64,000 nt of DNA from Micromonospora echinospora (GTDB lineage Bacteria; Actinomycetota; Actinomycetes; Mycobacteriales; Micromonosporaceae), in NCBI RefSeq assembly GCF_014203425.1, contig NZ_JACHJC010000001.1, positions 6,465,501-6,529,500 of the forward strand, written 5' to 3'. The stretch's first letter is position 1, and the number at the start of each line of letters is the position of its first letter. Position numbers and translations under genes: made by a program. Below, in pieces: positions 35,801-43,473 of this stretch. The notes below the pieces were generated by a model. It did no database searches and was not told the origin of the DNA. It was given only the letters and a program-made list of their open reading frames with translations.

Positions 35801-37981
35801 ATGGCGACCCTGCTGTACCGGCTCGGCCGGGCATCTCTGCGCCGACGGCGACTCGTCGCCGTCATCTGGCTCGTCGTACTCGTCGGCCTCGGCCTGGCCG
35901 CGGCCACGCTGCGGGGCCCGACGGCGAGCAACTTCACCATGCCGGGCACCGAGTCGCAGAAGGCGATCGACCTGCTCGCCGACCGCTTCCCGGCCGCCAG
36001 TGGCGCCACCGGCACGATCGCGATCAAGGCGCCACAGGACGGCGCCCTCACCACACCCGCCGGTCAGGCGGTGGTCAAGCAGGTCACCGAGGAGGCGGCC
36101 ACGCTGCCCGGCGTGGTCGGCGCGGTCGACCCGTACCAGGCGCAGGCGCTCACCCCGGACGGCCGGTACGCGCTGATCCAGGTGCAGTTCGCCGGCGGGG
36201 CCGACGAGGTCACCGACGAGCAGCGCGAGGCCTACGAGAAGGTCGGCGAGCAGGCCGAGGCGCAGGGCTGGCAGATCGCCCCCGGCGGCGAGGTGCTCAA
36301 CGGTGAGCCGGAGGTCGGCTCGACCGAGGCGATCGGCGTGCTGGTCGCGGCGATCGTCCTGGTCATCACGTTCGGCTCGCTCGTGGCGGCCGGCATGACC
36401 ATGCTGAACGCGCTGATCGGCGTGGGCGTCGGCATGGCCGGCCTGTACGCGCTCAGCGGCGCGATCGAGCTGACCAGCACCGCGCCCATCCTGGCGCTCA
36501 TGCTCGGCCTCGCGGTCGGCATCGACTACTCGCTGTTCATCACCTCCCGGCACCGGCAGAACCTGCTCGACGGGCACTCCCCCGAGGAGGCGGTCGGCCG
36601 GGCGGTCGGCACCGCCGGCTCGGCGGTGGTCTTCGCCGGCGCCACGGTGGTGGTGGCGCTCGCCGGCCTGGCCGTGGTCGGCATCCCGTTCCTCACCGTG
36701 ATGGGCCTGGCCGCGGCCGGCACCGTGACAGTGGCCGTGCTGGTGGCGATCACGCTGGCCCCGGCGCTGCTCGGCTTCGCCGGCAACAGGGCGCTCCCGC
36801 GCAAGCTGCGTGACCGCAAGGCGGTCGAGGACCCGGCCACCGGCTCGGAGGACCGCTCCGGCTTCGGCTTCCGCTGGGCGAACTGGGTCACGAAGCTGCG
36901 CATCCCGGTCATCCTGGTCGGGCTGCTCGGCCTCGGCCTGCTCGCGATCCCGGCCCAGGACATGCGCCTGGCGCTGCCGGACGCCTCCGCCGCCGCCGAG
37001 GGCACCCCGGCCCGGGTCAGCAGCGACCTGATCCGGGAGGGCTTCGGCCCCGGCTTCACCGGCCGGCTCGCGGTCGTGGTGACCGCCGACTCGCCGCAGG
37101 ACACCCAGGCCGCCCTGCCGCAGGTCACCGCGCTGATCCAGAAGACCGACGGGGTGCTCGCGGTGGCTCCGCCGCAGGTCGACCCGTCGGGGCGTACCGC
37201 GCTGCTCGGCGTGATCCCGGAGACCGGGCCGACCGACGAGGCCACCGAGACGGTCGTGCACGACATCCGCAAGCAGGTCGCCGGCATCCAGAACGCCGAC
37301 GTGCTGCTCACCGGCGTCACCGCGGTCGGCATCGACGTGTCCGAGAAGCTCTCCGACGCGCTGCCGGTCTACCTGCTGCTGGTGGTGGGCCTGTCGATCC
37401 TGCTGCTGATGCTGGTGTTCCGGTCGATCCTGGTGCCGGTCAAGGCGGCGCTGGGCTTCCTGCTCACCGTGGCGGCCACGTTCGGCATCACCGTCGCGGT
37501 GTTCCAGCAGGGCCACCTGGCCGACCTGGTCGGCCTGGACACCCCGGCCCCGCTGGTCAGCTTCCTGCCCATCCTGCTGATCGGCATCCTGTTCGGGCTG
37601 GCCATGGACTACGAGGTCTTCCTGGTCTCCCGGATGCGCGAGGACTTCGTGCACGGCGACACCGCGCAGCAGGCCACCATCAACGGCATGGGGCACGGCG
37701 CCCGGGTGGTCACCGCCGCCGCGCTCATCATGATCTCGGTGTTTGGCGGCTTCGTCTTCCTGGAGGACCCGATCATCAAGTCGATGGGCTTCGCGCTCGC
37801 GATCGGTGTCGCCATCGACGCGTTCGTGGTCCGGATGACCATCGTGCCGGCGGTCATGTCGCTGCTGAACAACGCGGCCTGGTGGCTGCCGCGCTGGCTC
37901 AACAAGATCCTGCCGAACGTGGACGTCGAGGGTGAGGGCCTGCGCGCCCACCTCGCCGACAAGCAGCACGCCGAGGTGTGA
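35801..37981 (+). CDS. MMPL-family RND transporter
   Basis: 726 aa, about 12 membrane spans in two halves, each with the MMPL/SSD proton-relay motif: LGLAVGIDYSLFITSRHR and FGLAMDYEVFLVSRMRED. Two extracytoplasmic porter domains. ATG 35801 follows AAGGAAGG. Actinobacterial MMPL proteins export lipids, siderophores or drugs; together with TetR this is a ligand-induced exporter. A hairpin follows the stop. Confidence 0.93.
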   Translation: MATLLYRLGRASLRRRRLVAVIWLVVLVGLGLAAATLRGPTASNFTMPGTESQKAIDLLADRFPAASGATGTIAIKAPQDGALTTPAGQAVVKQVTEEAATLPGVVGAVDPYQAQALTPDGRYALIQVQFAGGADEVTDEQREAYEKVGEQAEAQGWQIAPGGEVLNGEPEVGSTEAIGVLVAAIVLVITFGSLVAAGMTMLNALIGVGVGMAGLYALSGAIELTSTAPILALMLGLAVGIDYSLFITSRHRQNLLDGHSPEEAVGRAVGTAGSAVVFAGATVVVALAGLAVVGIPFLTVMGLAAAGTVTVAVLVAITLAPALLGFAGNRALPRKLRDRKAVEDPATGSEDRSGFGFRWANWVTKLRIPVILVGLLGLGLLAIPAQDMRLALPDASAAAEGTPARVSSDLIREGFGPGFTGRLAVVVTADSPQDTQAALPQVTALIQKTDGVLAVAPPQVDPSGRTALLGVIPETGPTDEATETVVHDIRKQVAGIQNADVLLTGVTAVGIDVSEKLSDALPVYLLLVVGLSILLLMLVFRSILVPVKAALGFLLTVAATFGITVAVFQQGHLADLVGLDTPAPLVSFLPILLIGILFGLAMDYEVFLVSRMREDFVHGDTAQQATINGMGHGARVVTAAALIMISVFGGFVFLEDPIIKSMGFALAIGVAIDAFVVRMTIVPAVMSLLNNAAWWLPRWLNKILPNVDVEGEGLRAHLADKQHAEV

Positions 37982-37986
37982 GCCGT

Positions 37987-38018
37987 ACCGGGTGGGGTCC
38001 GACGGGGCCCCACCCGGT
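37987..38018. terminator. Bidirectional terminator between the MMPL and esterase genes
   Basis: ACCGGGTGGGGTCC (37987-38000) pairs with GGGCCCCACCCGGT (38005-38018) with one wobble; it lies between convergent stops and touches the esterase stop codon. Confidence 0.82.
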
Positions 38019-39274
38019 CACACCCCCGCCGGGTACGTCTCCATCTCGCCCGGCGTCACGTGCGCCGGCAGCGGGTGCAGCGCCGTGGTCTCGTCGCACC
38101 AGACGAGCGCGTCGTAGCGCTCGCCCAGCCGGGTCGGCACGTAGTTGCCCCAGGACTCGAAGCTCGGGTCGTACACCACCCCGATGGCCCGGTGGTCCGC
38201 CTCGCCGGTCACCCACTCCGGCTGGTCGTCGCCGCCGAAGACCAGCACCGCCCGGTCCGGCATCAGCTCGTGCAGCCGGTGCTCCACCGAGCCCTCCCGG
38301 GCCGGCGGCACCACCATCGCCTCGGCCGGGGAACCCCAGCGCGGTGCGGCTATCACGCTGCCGCGCCAGCTGCCGAAGCCGACGAGCGCCACTGCTTCCC
38401 GGCCGTGCCGTTCCCGGCCGAGCTGCCCGATGTTGACCATCCCGTCCGCCGCCATGTCGGTGGCCCGCGCGTCGCCGACGTGCGTGTTGTGCGCCCACAC
38501 GATGCCCCGCGAGCCCGGCCCGTACCGGTCGAGCAGCCGGTCGAGCGTGTCGGCCATGTGGATGTCCCGGACGTTCCACGACTCGGGGCCGCCGCCGACC
38601 ATGGCCCGGTAGTACCGCTCCGCGCCGGCCACCACCTCCGCGTTCTGCCAGGCCGAGAAGCGGTCCGGGCCGTCCGCGGCGGCCTGTTCCCGGGTACGCG
38701 CCAGCAGCCGGACCACCTCCTCCTCACACCGGGCGGAGACGAACCGGCTGGCCATCCCGTACTCCTCGACGCGCTTGCCGTACGGCTCGAAGCAGCGGTA
38801 CGCCTCCTGGGCCGCCTCCAGCGAGGCCGGGTCCTCCTCGCCCAGGTAGTCGAAGATGGCCTGCATCGACTCCCAGAGGGAATACACGTCCAAGCCGTGG
38901 AAGCCGGCCCGCTCCCGCTCCGGGCGTTCCAGGTTCCACGCCCGCAGCCAGCGGCAGAAGCGGGCCACCTCGGCGTTCGCCCACATCCAGGTCGGCCAGC
39001 GTTCGAACCGTTCCAGCGCGGCCAGCGGATCGGCCGACCCTCCGGGGGCTCCCACCACCGACCGGTGCACCCGGTCGCAGTCCGGCCAGTCCCCCTCCAC
39101 CGCGACGAAGTCGAAACCCTGTTCGGCGATGAGCCGCCGGGTCAACTGCTCCCGCAGCCGGTAGTAGTCGTAGCTGCCGTGCGTCGCCTCGCCGATCATC
39201 ACCACGCGGGCGTCCCGCACGCGCTCCAGCAAGGGATCGAAGTCGCTCGGCGCGCCGAGCCGCTGTACCAGCAT
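38018..39274 (-). CDS. Erythromycin esterase family protein
   Basis: 418 aa. N-terminal VVMIGEATHGSYDYYRLREQL (about 24-44) carries the EATHG His/Glu of the Ere family; FHGLDVYSLWESM, VRDIHMADTLDRLL and IVWAHNTHVGDA follow in the expected order. Ere enzymes hydrolyse the macrolactone of 14-membered macrolides, but many genomic members have unknown substrates. The next leftward gene upstream is an Erm methyltransferase, with only an opposing DUF2795 gene between, which strengthens a macrolide link. Confidence 0.88.
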   Translation of the reverse strand: MLVQRLGAPSDFDPLLERVRDARVVMIGEATHGSYDYYRLREQLTRRLIAEQGFDFVAVEGDWPDCDRVHRSVVGAPGGSADPLAALERFERWPTWMWANAEVARFCRWLRAWNLERPERERAGFHGLDVYSLWESMQAIFDYLGEEDPASLEAAQEAYRCFEPYGKRVEEYGMASRFVSARCEEEVVRLLARTREQAAADGPDRFSAWQNAEVVAGAERYYRAMVGGGPESWNVRDIHMADTLDRLLDRYGPGSRGIVWAHNTHVGDARATDMAADGMVNIGQLGRERHGREAVALVGFGSWRGSVIAAPRWGSPAEAMVVPPAREGSVEHRLHELMPDRAVLVFGGDDQPEWVTGEADHRAIGVVYDPSFESWGNYVPTRLGERYDALVWCDETTALHPLPAHVTPGEMETYPAGV

Positions 39275-39363
39275 GTTCGCGGCTACCCCGGCCCTGCCGG
39301 GACAAACCGCAGCCCGGACCCGGCGGCGGGCATGCCGCCGGGCCCAGCGGGTAGCCGGGCGGC

Positions 39364-39558
39364 ATGACAGTCACCGGCGCGCAGTTGCAGGAGTTCCTGG
39401 CCGGGCTGGACTACCCGGTCTCCCGGGAGGACCTGGTCCGCTGGGGCCAGGAGAACGGCGCCAGCACCGACGCGCTCCAGGCGCTGCGGACGTTGCCGGC
39501 CGAGGAGTTCGAGACCCCGGCCGAGCTGGGCGAGGCGATAGTCACGCTCGCCGGCTGA
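39364..39558 (+). CDS. DUF2795 family small protein
   Basis: 64 aa, MTVTGAQLQEFLAGLDYPVS..., with the family's compact helical pattern (LQEFLAGLDYPVSREDLV, then ALQALRTLPAEEFETPAEL). Cytosolic; function of the family unknown. ATG 39364. Its 3' end overlaps that of the convergent erm gene by 17 bp. Confidence 0.85.
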   Translation: MTVTGAQLQEFLAGLDYPVSREDLVRWGQENGASTDALQALRTLPAEEFETPAELGEAIVTLAG

Positions 39559-40348
39559 GCGGCGCGTGCAGCAGCCGGAACAGCACCAGCCACTGTTCCG
39601 GCCAGACCAGCCCGACCGGGGTGTCCGGCGCGATCCGCGCGGCCCGCAACGCGCCGTCGACCCGCGGCCGGGGGTGGCCCGCGCGCAGCGAGGCCGCGAG
39701 CGAGCCGCCGACTCCGCCGAAGCCCAGCTCCACCATCCGCCGGTACGCGGGCAGCGCCGCCGGTGCCACGAGTGGCGTCGTCCGGCGCTCCAGCCGCAGG
39801 ATGCCCCCGTCCACCCCCGGCACCGGCCGGAACGCGGCCCGGGGCACCCGCCCGGCCAGCCGCCAGTGGTATTCCGGCCAGGTGAGCACCGCGAGCCGGC
39901 TCCACCGGCCGTGGTCGCCGGTGCGCTTGCGGGCGTAGTCGAGCTGGGTGAGCAGCGTCGCGGTACGCAGCCCTGGTGCGGCCAGGCACCAGCGGACCAC
40001 CGCTGCGGTGAGCGACCAGGGGATGTTGCCCGCCACCGAGAACGGCCCGGCGGGCGGGGGCGCGGCCAGGAAGTCGGCCGCCCGTACCTCGACGTTCGGC
40101 AGCGGCGCGCAGGCCGCTGTCAGCTCGGGCAGCACGGCCGGGTCGACCTCGTACGCGATCAGCCGCCCGCACCGCGCGGCGAGCGGCCGGGTCAGCCGGC
40201 CGCGCCCGGCGCCGACCTCCAGCAGCAGGTCGTCCGGGTCGGGCCGGACCGCGCGGATCATCCGCGCGACGGCGGCCGGGTCGGCGAGGAAGTTCTGGGA
40301 CAGTACGCGACGGGACCGGTCGCGTGCGGTGGTTCGGCGGGGCGCCAC
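39542..40348 (-). CDS. erm: 23S rRNA (adenine-N6)-methyltransferase, Erm family
   Basis: 268 aa from the GTG at 40348 (VAPRRTTARDRSRRVLSQNFLADP), with AGGA upstream. SAM-binding EVGAGRGRLTRPLA and catalytic VAGNIPWSLTA (NIPW in place of NIPY/NIPF), then TLLTQLDYARKRTGDHGRW and FRPVPGVDGGILRLERR, closely ErmE-like rather than KsgA-like. It would methylate A2058 and give macrolide-lincosamide-streptogramin B resistance. The frame remains open far upstream, but that part is repeat-derived and lacks similarity. An upstream short ORF could be a leader. Confidence 0.87.
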   Translation of the reverse strand: MAPRRTTARDRSRRVLSQNFLADPAAVARMIRAVRPDPDDLLLEVGAGRGRLTRPLAARCGRLIAYEVDPAVLPELTAACAPLPNVEVRAADFLAAPPPAGPFSVAGNIPWSLTAAVVRWCLAAPGLRTATLLTQLDYARKRTGDHGRWSRLAVLTWPEYHWRLAGRVPRAAFRPVPGVDGGILRLERRTTPLVAPAALPAYRRMVELGFGGVGGSLAASLRAGHPRPRVDGALRAARIAPDTPVGLVWPEQWLVLFRLLHAPLSRRA

Positions 40349-40509
40349 GGGTTCGTCCTGTCTGTCGCCGGACGGCGACGGGTACGGACCGCTGCGCGGG
40401 TGTCCCCCGCCGTCGAGGCGGCGTGGGGCGGATCGGGCGGGCGGTCCGAGCGGATCGGGACTCGGACGACCCTGGGGAGTGGCCGGGACGCGGCGCATGC
40501 TTGAGACGG

Positions 40510-40565
40510 CCACCTCAACGAGGTGGCGTGGTCGAACCACGGGTACCGCCACCTCGGCGAGATGG
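40510..40565. repeat. Two palindromic half elements upstream of erm
   Basis: Cores CCACCTCAACGAGGTGG (40510-40526) and CCACCTCGGCGAGATGG (40549-40565), 39 bp apart in direct orientation, each followed by a TGGTCGAAC- or ACGACC-like tail. Related to the tandem units at 18.4 kb, but the GATCAAG ends are lost. Confidence 0.7.
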
Positions 40566-40609
40566 CACGACCGGCGCCCCTCGGGGCGGGTCGGGAACCG
40601 GCGGTCAGG

Positions 40610-40729
40610 TCAGACGCGGGCGGCGTACCGGCCGGCCAGGGCCGGGCGCCGGAACCGCGGACGGGCGTCCAGGAGGAGCCCACACGCGGCCGGCGCGGCG
40701 GCCACGCGGATCAGGGCATGCGTGAACAT
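40610..40729 (-). CDS. Hypothetical 39-aa ORF upstream of erm
   Basis: ATG 40729, MFTHALIRVAAAPAACGLLL then an Arg-rich end, stop at 40610, on the erm strand 262 bp upstream of it. Weak ribosome site. It could be an attenuation leader peptide of the kind found before inducible erm genes, or chance. Not recognised. Confidence 0.25.
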   Translation of the reverse strand: MFTHALIRVAAAPAACGLLLDARPRFRRPALAGRYAARV

Positions 40730-40772
40730 GCCGCCACGCTAACGACCGGGTCCCGCCCGGGCGACCGCTTTT

Positions 40773-41669
40773 CTACAGGTCGACGGTGCGTCCCTGCGCC
40801 CGGGCGGTCTGGGCGGCGTCGAGCACCGCCACCACCTCGCGGCCGAACCGCACGTCGCAGCGGTGGTCGCGGGTGCCCGCGTCGACCTCCTCCAGCAACT
40901 GGTCGAGCGCGGCGCCGAACGCCTGGAGCGCGCTGCCGTCGCCGGGCGGCACCGTCTCGGTGCCGTTCTCGCCGAAGAAGACGAAGTCCCGGGTGACCGC
41001 CTCGGACGGCGCGTCCAGGGTGAGCGACAGCGAGCTGGTGGCGCCGCCGTCGTGAGTGAGCAGCAGGTGCACCAGGCCGCTCGGGCCGTCCATCGCGGCG
41101 ACCCGGGTGACCCGGCCGAGCACCGGCAGGATCAGCGACAACGCGTGCGGGCCGATGTCCCAGAGCGCGCCGCGCTCCCGCCGCCAGGTCGAGTCGCCGT
41201 ACGGGTTCCCCGGCTGGAAGATCGACGCGAACATGGTGGCGCGGGCGTGCTGCCAGCCGCCGGCCGCGGCGGTCGAGGCGAGGAACCCGGTGACGTTCGG
41301 GTGGAAGCGCTGGGTGAAGAAGACCACCGAGGCCACACCGGACGCCTGAGCCGCGTCGACCACCCGGTCGGCGCCGGCGAGGTCGAGCGCCAGCGGCTTG
41401 TCCAGCAGCAGGTGCCGCCCGGCGGTGGCGGCGCGGACGGCGATGTCGGCCTGCACATCCGGCGGGAGCGCCACGGCGATCGCGTCGCAGGCGTCGATCA
41501 GCGCGTCCACGTCGGTGAAGGCCGGTACGCCGTGCCGGGTGGCCAGTTCCTCCGCCTTGGCGGGGTTGCGCCCCCACACGCCCGCGAGCCGGGCCCGCGG
41601 ATGCGCCTCGATGGCCGCCGCGTGCGTCTGCGCCGCCCAGTAACCCGTGCCGAACAACCCGAACCGCAC
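40773..41669 (-). CDS. Gfo/Idh/MocA family oxidoreductase
   Basis: 298 aa. N-terminal NAD(P) fold FGLFGTGYWAAQTHAAAIEAH (about 3-23), the conserved LLLDKPLALD (DKP in place of EKP, about 86-95) and a C-terminal substrate domain with GALWDIGPHALSLI, whose Asp and His are the usual catalytic pair. Acts on sugars, inositol or similar polyols; the substrate is unknown. GTG start at 41669. It stands alone. Confidence 0.9.
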   Translation of the reverse strand: MRFGLFGTGYWAAQTHAAAIEAHPRARLAGVWGRNPAKAEELATRHGVPAFTDVDALIDACDAIAVALPPDVQADIAVRAATAGRHLLLDKPLALDLAGADRVVDAAQASGVASVVFFTQRFHPNVTGFLASTAAAGGWQHARATMFASIFQPGNPYGDSTWRRERGALWDIGPHALSLILPVLGRVTRVAAMDGPSGLVHLLLTHDGGATSSLSLTLDAPSEAVTRDFVFFGENGTETVPPGDGSALQAFGAALDQLLEEVDAGTRDHRCDVRFGREVVAVLDAAQTARAQGRTVDL

Positions 41670-41800
41670 CCGGACCCCCTGCCGTCGACGCCCGCCACCG
41701 GCCTACGCCGGGACCGTGATCCACGCTAGTCCTCCAGCCCGTCCGGCGCGCCTCGACCCGGCGGGCGGGCAGCTACTACACCGGTTAGTAGGCTGTGCCG

Positions 41801-42214
41801 GTGAACGACACTGTGTCGACGACCGTCGCGGCGGCCGCCGGATCCCCGGTGGACGGGCCGCTCGCCACGGTCGCGATCGTGATCTCGCTGGCGGTCGCGC
41901 TCTGGGCCCTGGTGGCTGCGGTACGCCACCGGCCGCCGGACCGGATCCAGTTCGTCGGCCTGGCCGTGCTGGAGGTGGCGCTGCTCGCGCTGACCGTGGT
42001 CGCGCTCGTCGCGCTCGGCGGCGGGGAGCGGCCGGGCGAGCCCGGCGCGTTCTTCGGCTACCTGGCGACGCTCGTCTGCCTGCCGCCGCTGGCCTGGGTG
42101 CTGGCCCGGATGGAGCCGACCCGCTGGGGCTCGGCGATCGTCTGCGCGATCTGCCTGGTCACGCCGGTCGTGGCGGTCCGGCTCCAGCAGACCTGGGAGG
42201 CAGTCGGTGGCTGA
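41801..42214 (+). CDS. Four-span integral membrane protein
   Basis: About 137 aa (VNDTVSTTVAAAAG...). Hydrophobic segments near 23-43, 52-73, 83-101 and 110-128. GTG 41801 preferred, GTG 41795 possible. It overlaps the next membrane protein by 8 bp, so the two are co-translated. No family recognised. Confidence 0.75.
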   Translation: MNDTVSTTVAAAAGSPVDGPLATVAIVISLAVALWALVAAVRHRPPDRIQFVGLAVLEVALLALTVVALVALGGGERPGEPGAFFGYLATLVCLPPLAWVLARMEPTRWGSAIVCAICLVTPVVAVRLQQTWEAVGG

Positions 42215-42623
42215 GACCACGACGCCGCAGCGCGCCACCAACCGCGGTCCGGGCCGGCTGCTGATCGCTGTCTACATCGTCTTCGCCATCGCCGCGACCT
42301 CGCGGGCCGGCTTGCAGATCGCCACGAAGTTCGACGAGGCGCCGGTGGCGTACGTGCTGTCCGCGGTGGCGGCGCTGATCTACATCGTGGCGGCGGTCGG
42401 GCTGGCCCGGGCCGGGCACGCCGGCCGCCGGGTCGCGCTGGCCTGCTGCGCCGTCGAACTGGTCGGCGTGCTCGGCGTCGGCGTGCTGAGCATCGCCGAC
42501 AGGGAGCTGTTCCCGGACGAGACGGTCTGGTCCGGCTTCGGCAGCGGCTACGGATACGTGCCGCTGGTGCTGCCGGTGCTCGGCCTGTTCTGGCTCTGGC
42601 GCACGCGGCGCGACCCCGCCTGA
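42207..42623 (+). CDS. Four-span integral membrane protein
   Basis: 138 aa from GTG 42207. Hydrophobic segments near 18-38, 47-68, 75-97 and 113-131. Starts inside the preceding gene, so they form an operon and perhaps a complex. Resembles uncharacterised actinobacterial membrane proteins; no function assigned. Confidence 0.78.
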   Translation: MAETTTPQRATNRGPGRLLIAVYIVFAIAATSRAGLQIATKFDEAPVAYVLSAVAALIYIVAAVGLARAGHAGRRVALACCAVELVGVLGVGVLSIADRELFPDETVWSGFGSGYGYVPLVLPVLGLFWLWRTRRDPA

Positions 42624-42654
42624 GCGGGATCGCGCCGGGAAGGGCTGGGCCCGG

Positions 42655-43413
42655 TCAGTCCTTCGGGCCGCCGGCGACGTAGATGACCTGGCCGGACACG
42701 AACGACGCGCCCTCGCCGACCAGGAACGAGATGGTGTGCGCGACGTCCTCCGGGCGGCCGGGGCGGCGTACCGGGATCTCGGCGGCGGCGTGCTTCTTGA
42801 GATCGTCGAAGTCGACCTTCATCCGCGCCGCGGTGGCGGCGGTCATGTCGGTGACGATGAAGCCCGGCGCGACCGCGTTGACTGTGACCCCGAACGGGCC
42901 CAGCTCGATCGCGAGCGTCTTGGTGAGGCCCTGGAGCCCGGCCTTGGCGGCCGAGTAGTTCGCCTGGCCCCGGTTGCCCAGGGCGGAGGTGCTGGACAGG
43001 TTGACGATCCGGCCCCACTTCGCCTCGACCATGTGCTTCTGCGCGGCCTGGCTGAACAGGAACGCGCCGCGCAGGTGCACGCCCATGACCGTGTCCCAGT
43101 CACTGTCGGCCATCTTGAACAGCAGGTTGTCCCGCAGCACGCCGGCGTTGTTGACCAGCACCGTCGGGGCGCCCAGTTCGGCGGCGACCCGCTCCACGGC
43201 GGCTTCGACCTGGGCCCGGTCGGACACGTCGGCGCCGACGCCGAGCGCCCGGCCACCGGCCGAGCCGATGGCGTCCACTGTCTCCTTGGTGGCGGACTCG
43301 TCGATGTCGACCACGGCGACGGCCATGCCGTCGGCCGCCAGCCGGCGGGCGGTCGCCGCCCCGATGCCGCGCGCGGCTCCGGTCACGATGGCGACGCGGG
43401 GCTCCTCCGACAT
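42655..43413 (-). CDS. fabG: Short-chain dehydrogenase, 3-oxoacyl-ACP reductase (FabG) type
   Basis: 252 aa classical SDR: cofactor loop TGAARGIGAAT (about 11-21), LVNNAGV (about 85-91), catalytic Ser in NLSSTSAL, YSAAKAG (Tyr and Lys near 153-157) and FGVTVNAVAPGFIVTDMT. The whole-length match suits FabG-like NADPH ketoreductases, used in fatty acid or polyketide chemistry, but stand-alone genomic copies often have other acyl substrates. GGGAGG precedes ATG 43413. Confidence 0.88.
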   Translation of the reverse strand: MSEEPRVAIVTGAARGIGAATARRLAADGMAVAVVDIDESATKETVDAIGSAGGRALGVGADVSDRAQVEAAVERVAAELGAPTVLVNNAGVLRDNLLFKMADSDWDTVMGVHLRGAFLFSQAAQKHMVEAKWGRIVNLSSTSALGNRGQANYSAAKAGLQGLTKTLAIELGPFGVTVNAVAPGFIVTDMTAATAARMKVDFDDLKKHAAAEIPVRRPGRPEDVAHTISFLVGEGASFVSGQVIYVAGGPKD

Positions 43414-43473
43414 GCTTACCTCCCGGTAACTTGTGGCTCGATCGAAGGAGCTTAACCCGCCGGTACGCCGCGC

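Larger units (their letters stand above)
40349..40772. other. 424-bp region upstream of erm
   Basis: Holds two half elements of the palindromic repeat family (40510-40565), a possible 39-codon ORF (40610-40729) and presumably the erm promoter. Nothing else is supported. Confidence 0.55.

Noticed and set aside
38018..40565. Part of a macrolide biosynthetic cluster
   Set aside because: No PKS, glycosyltransferase or P450 genes in the window; only resistance-type genes are present.
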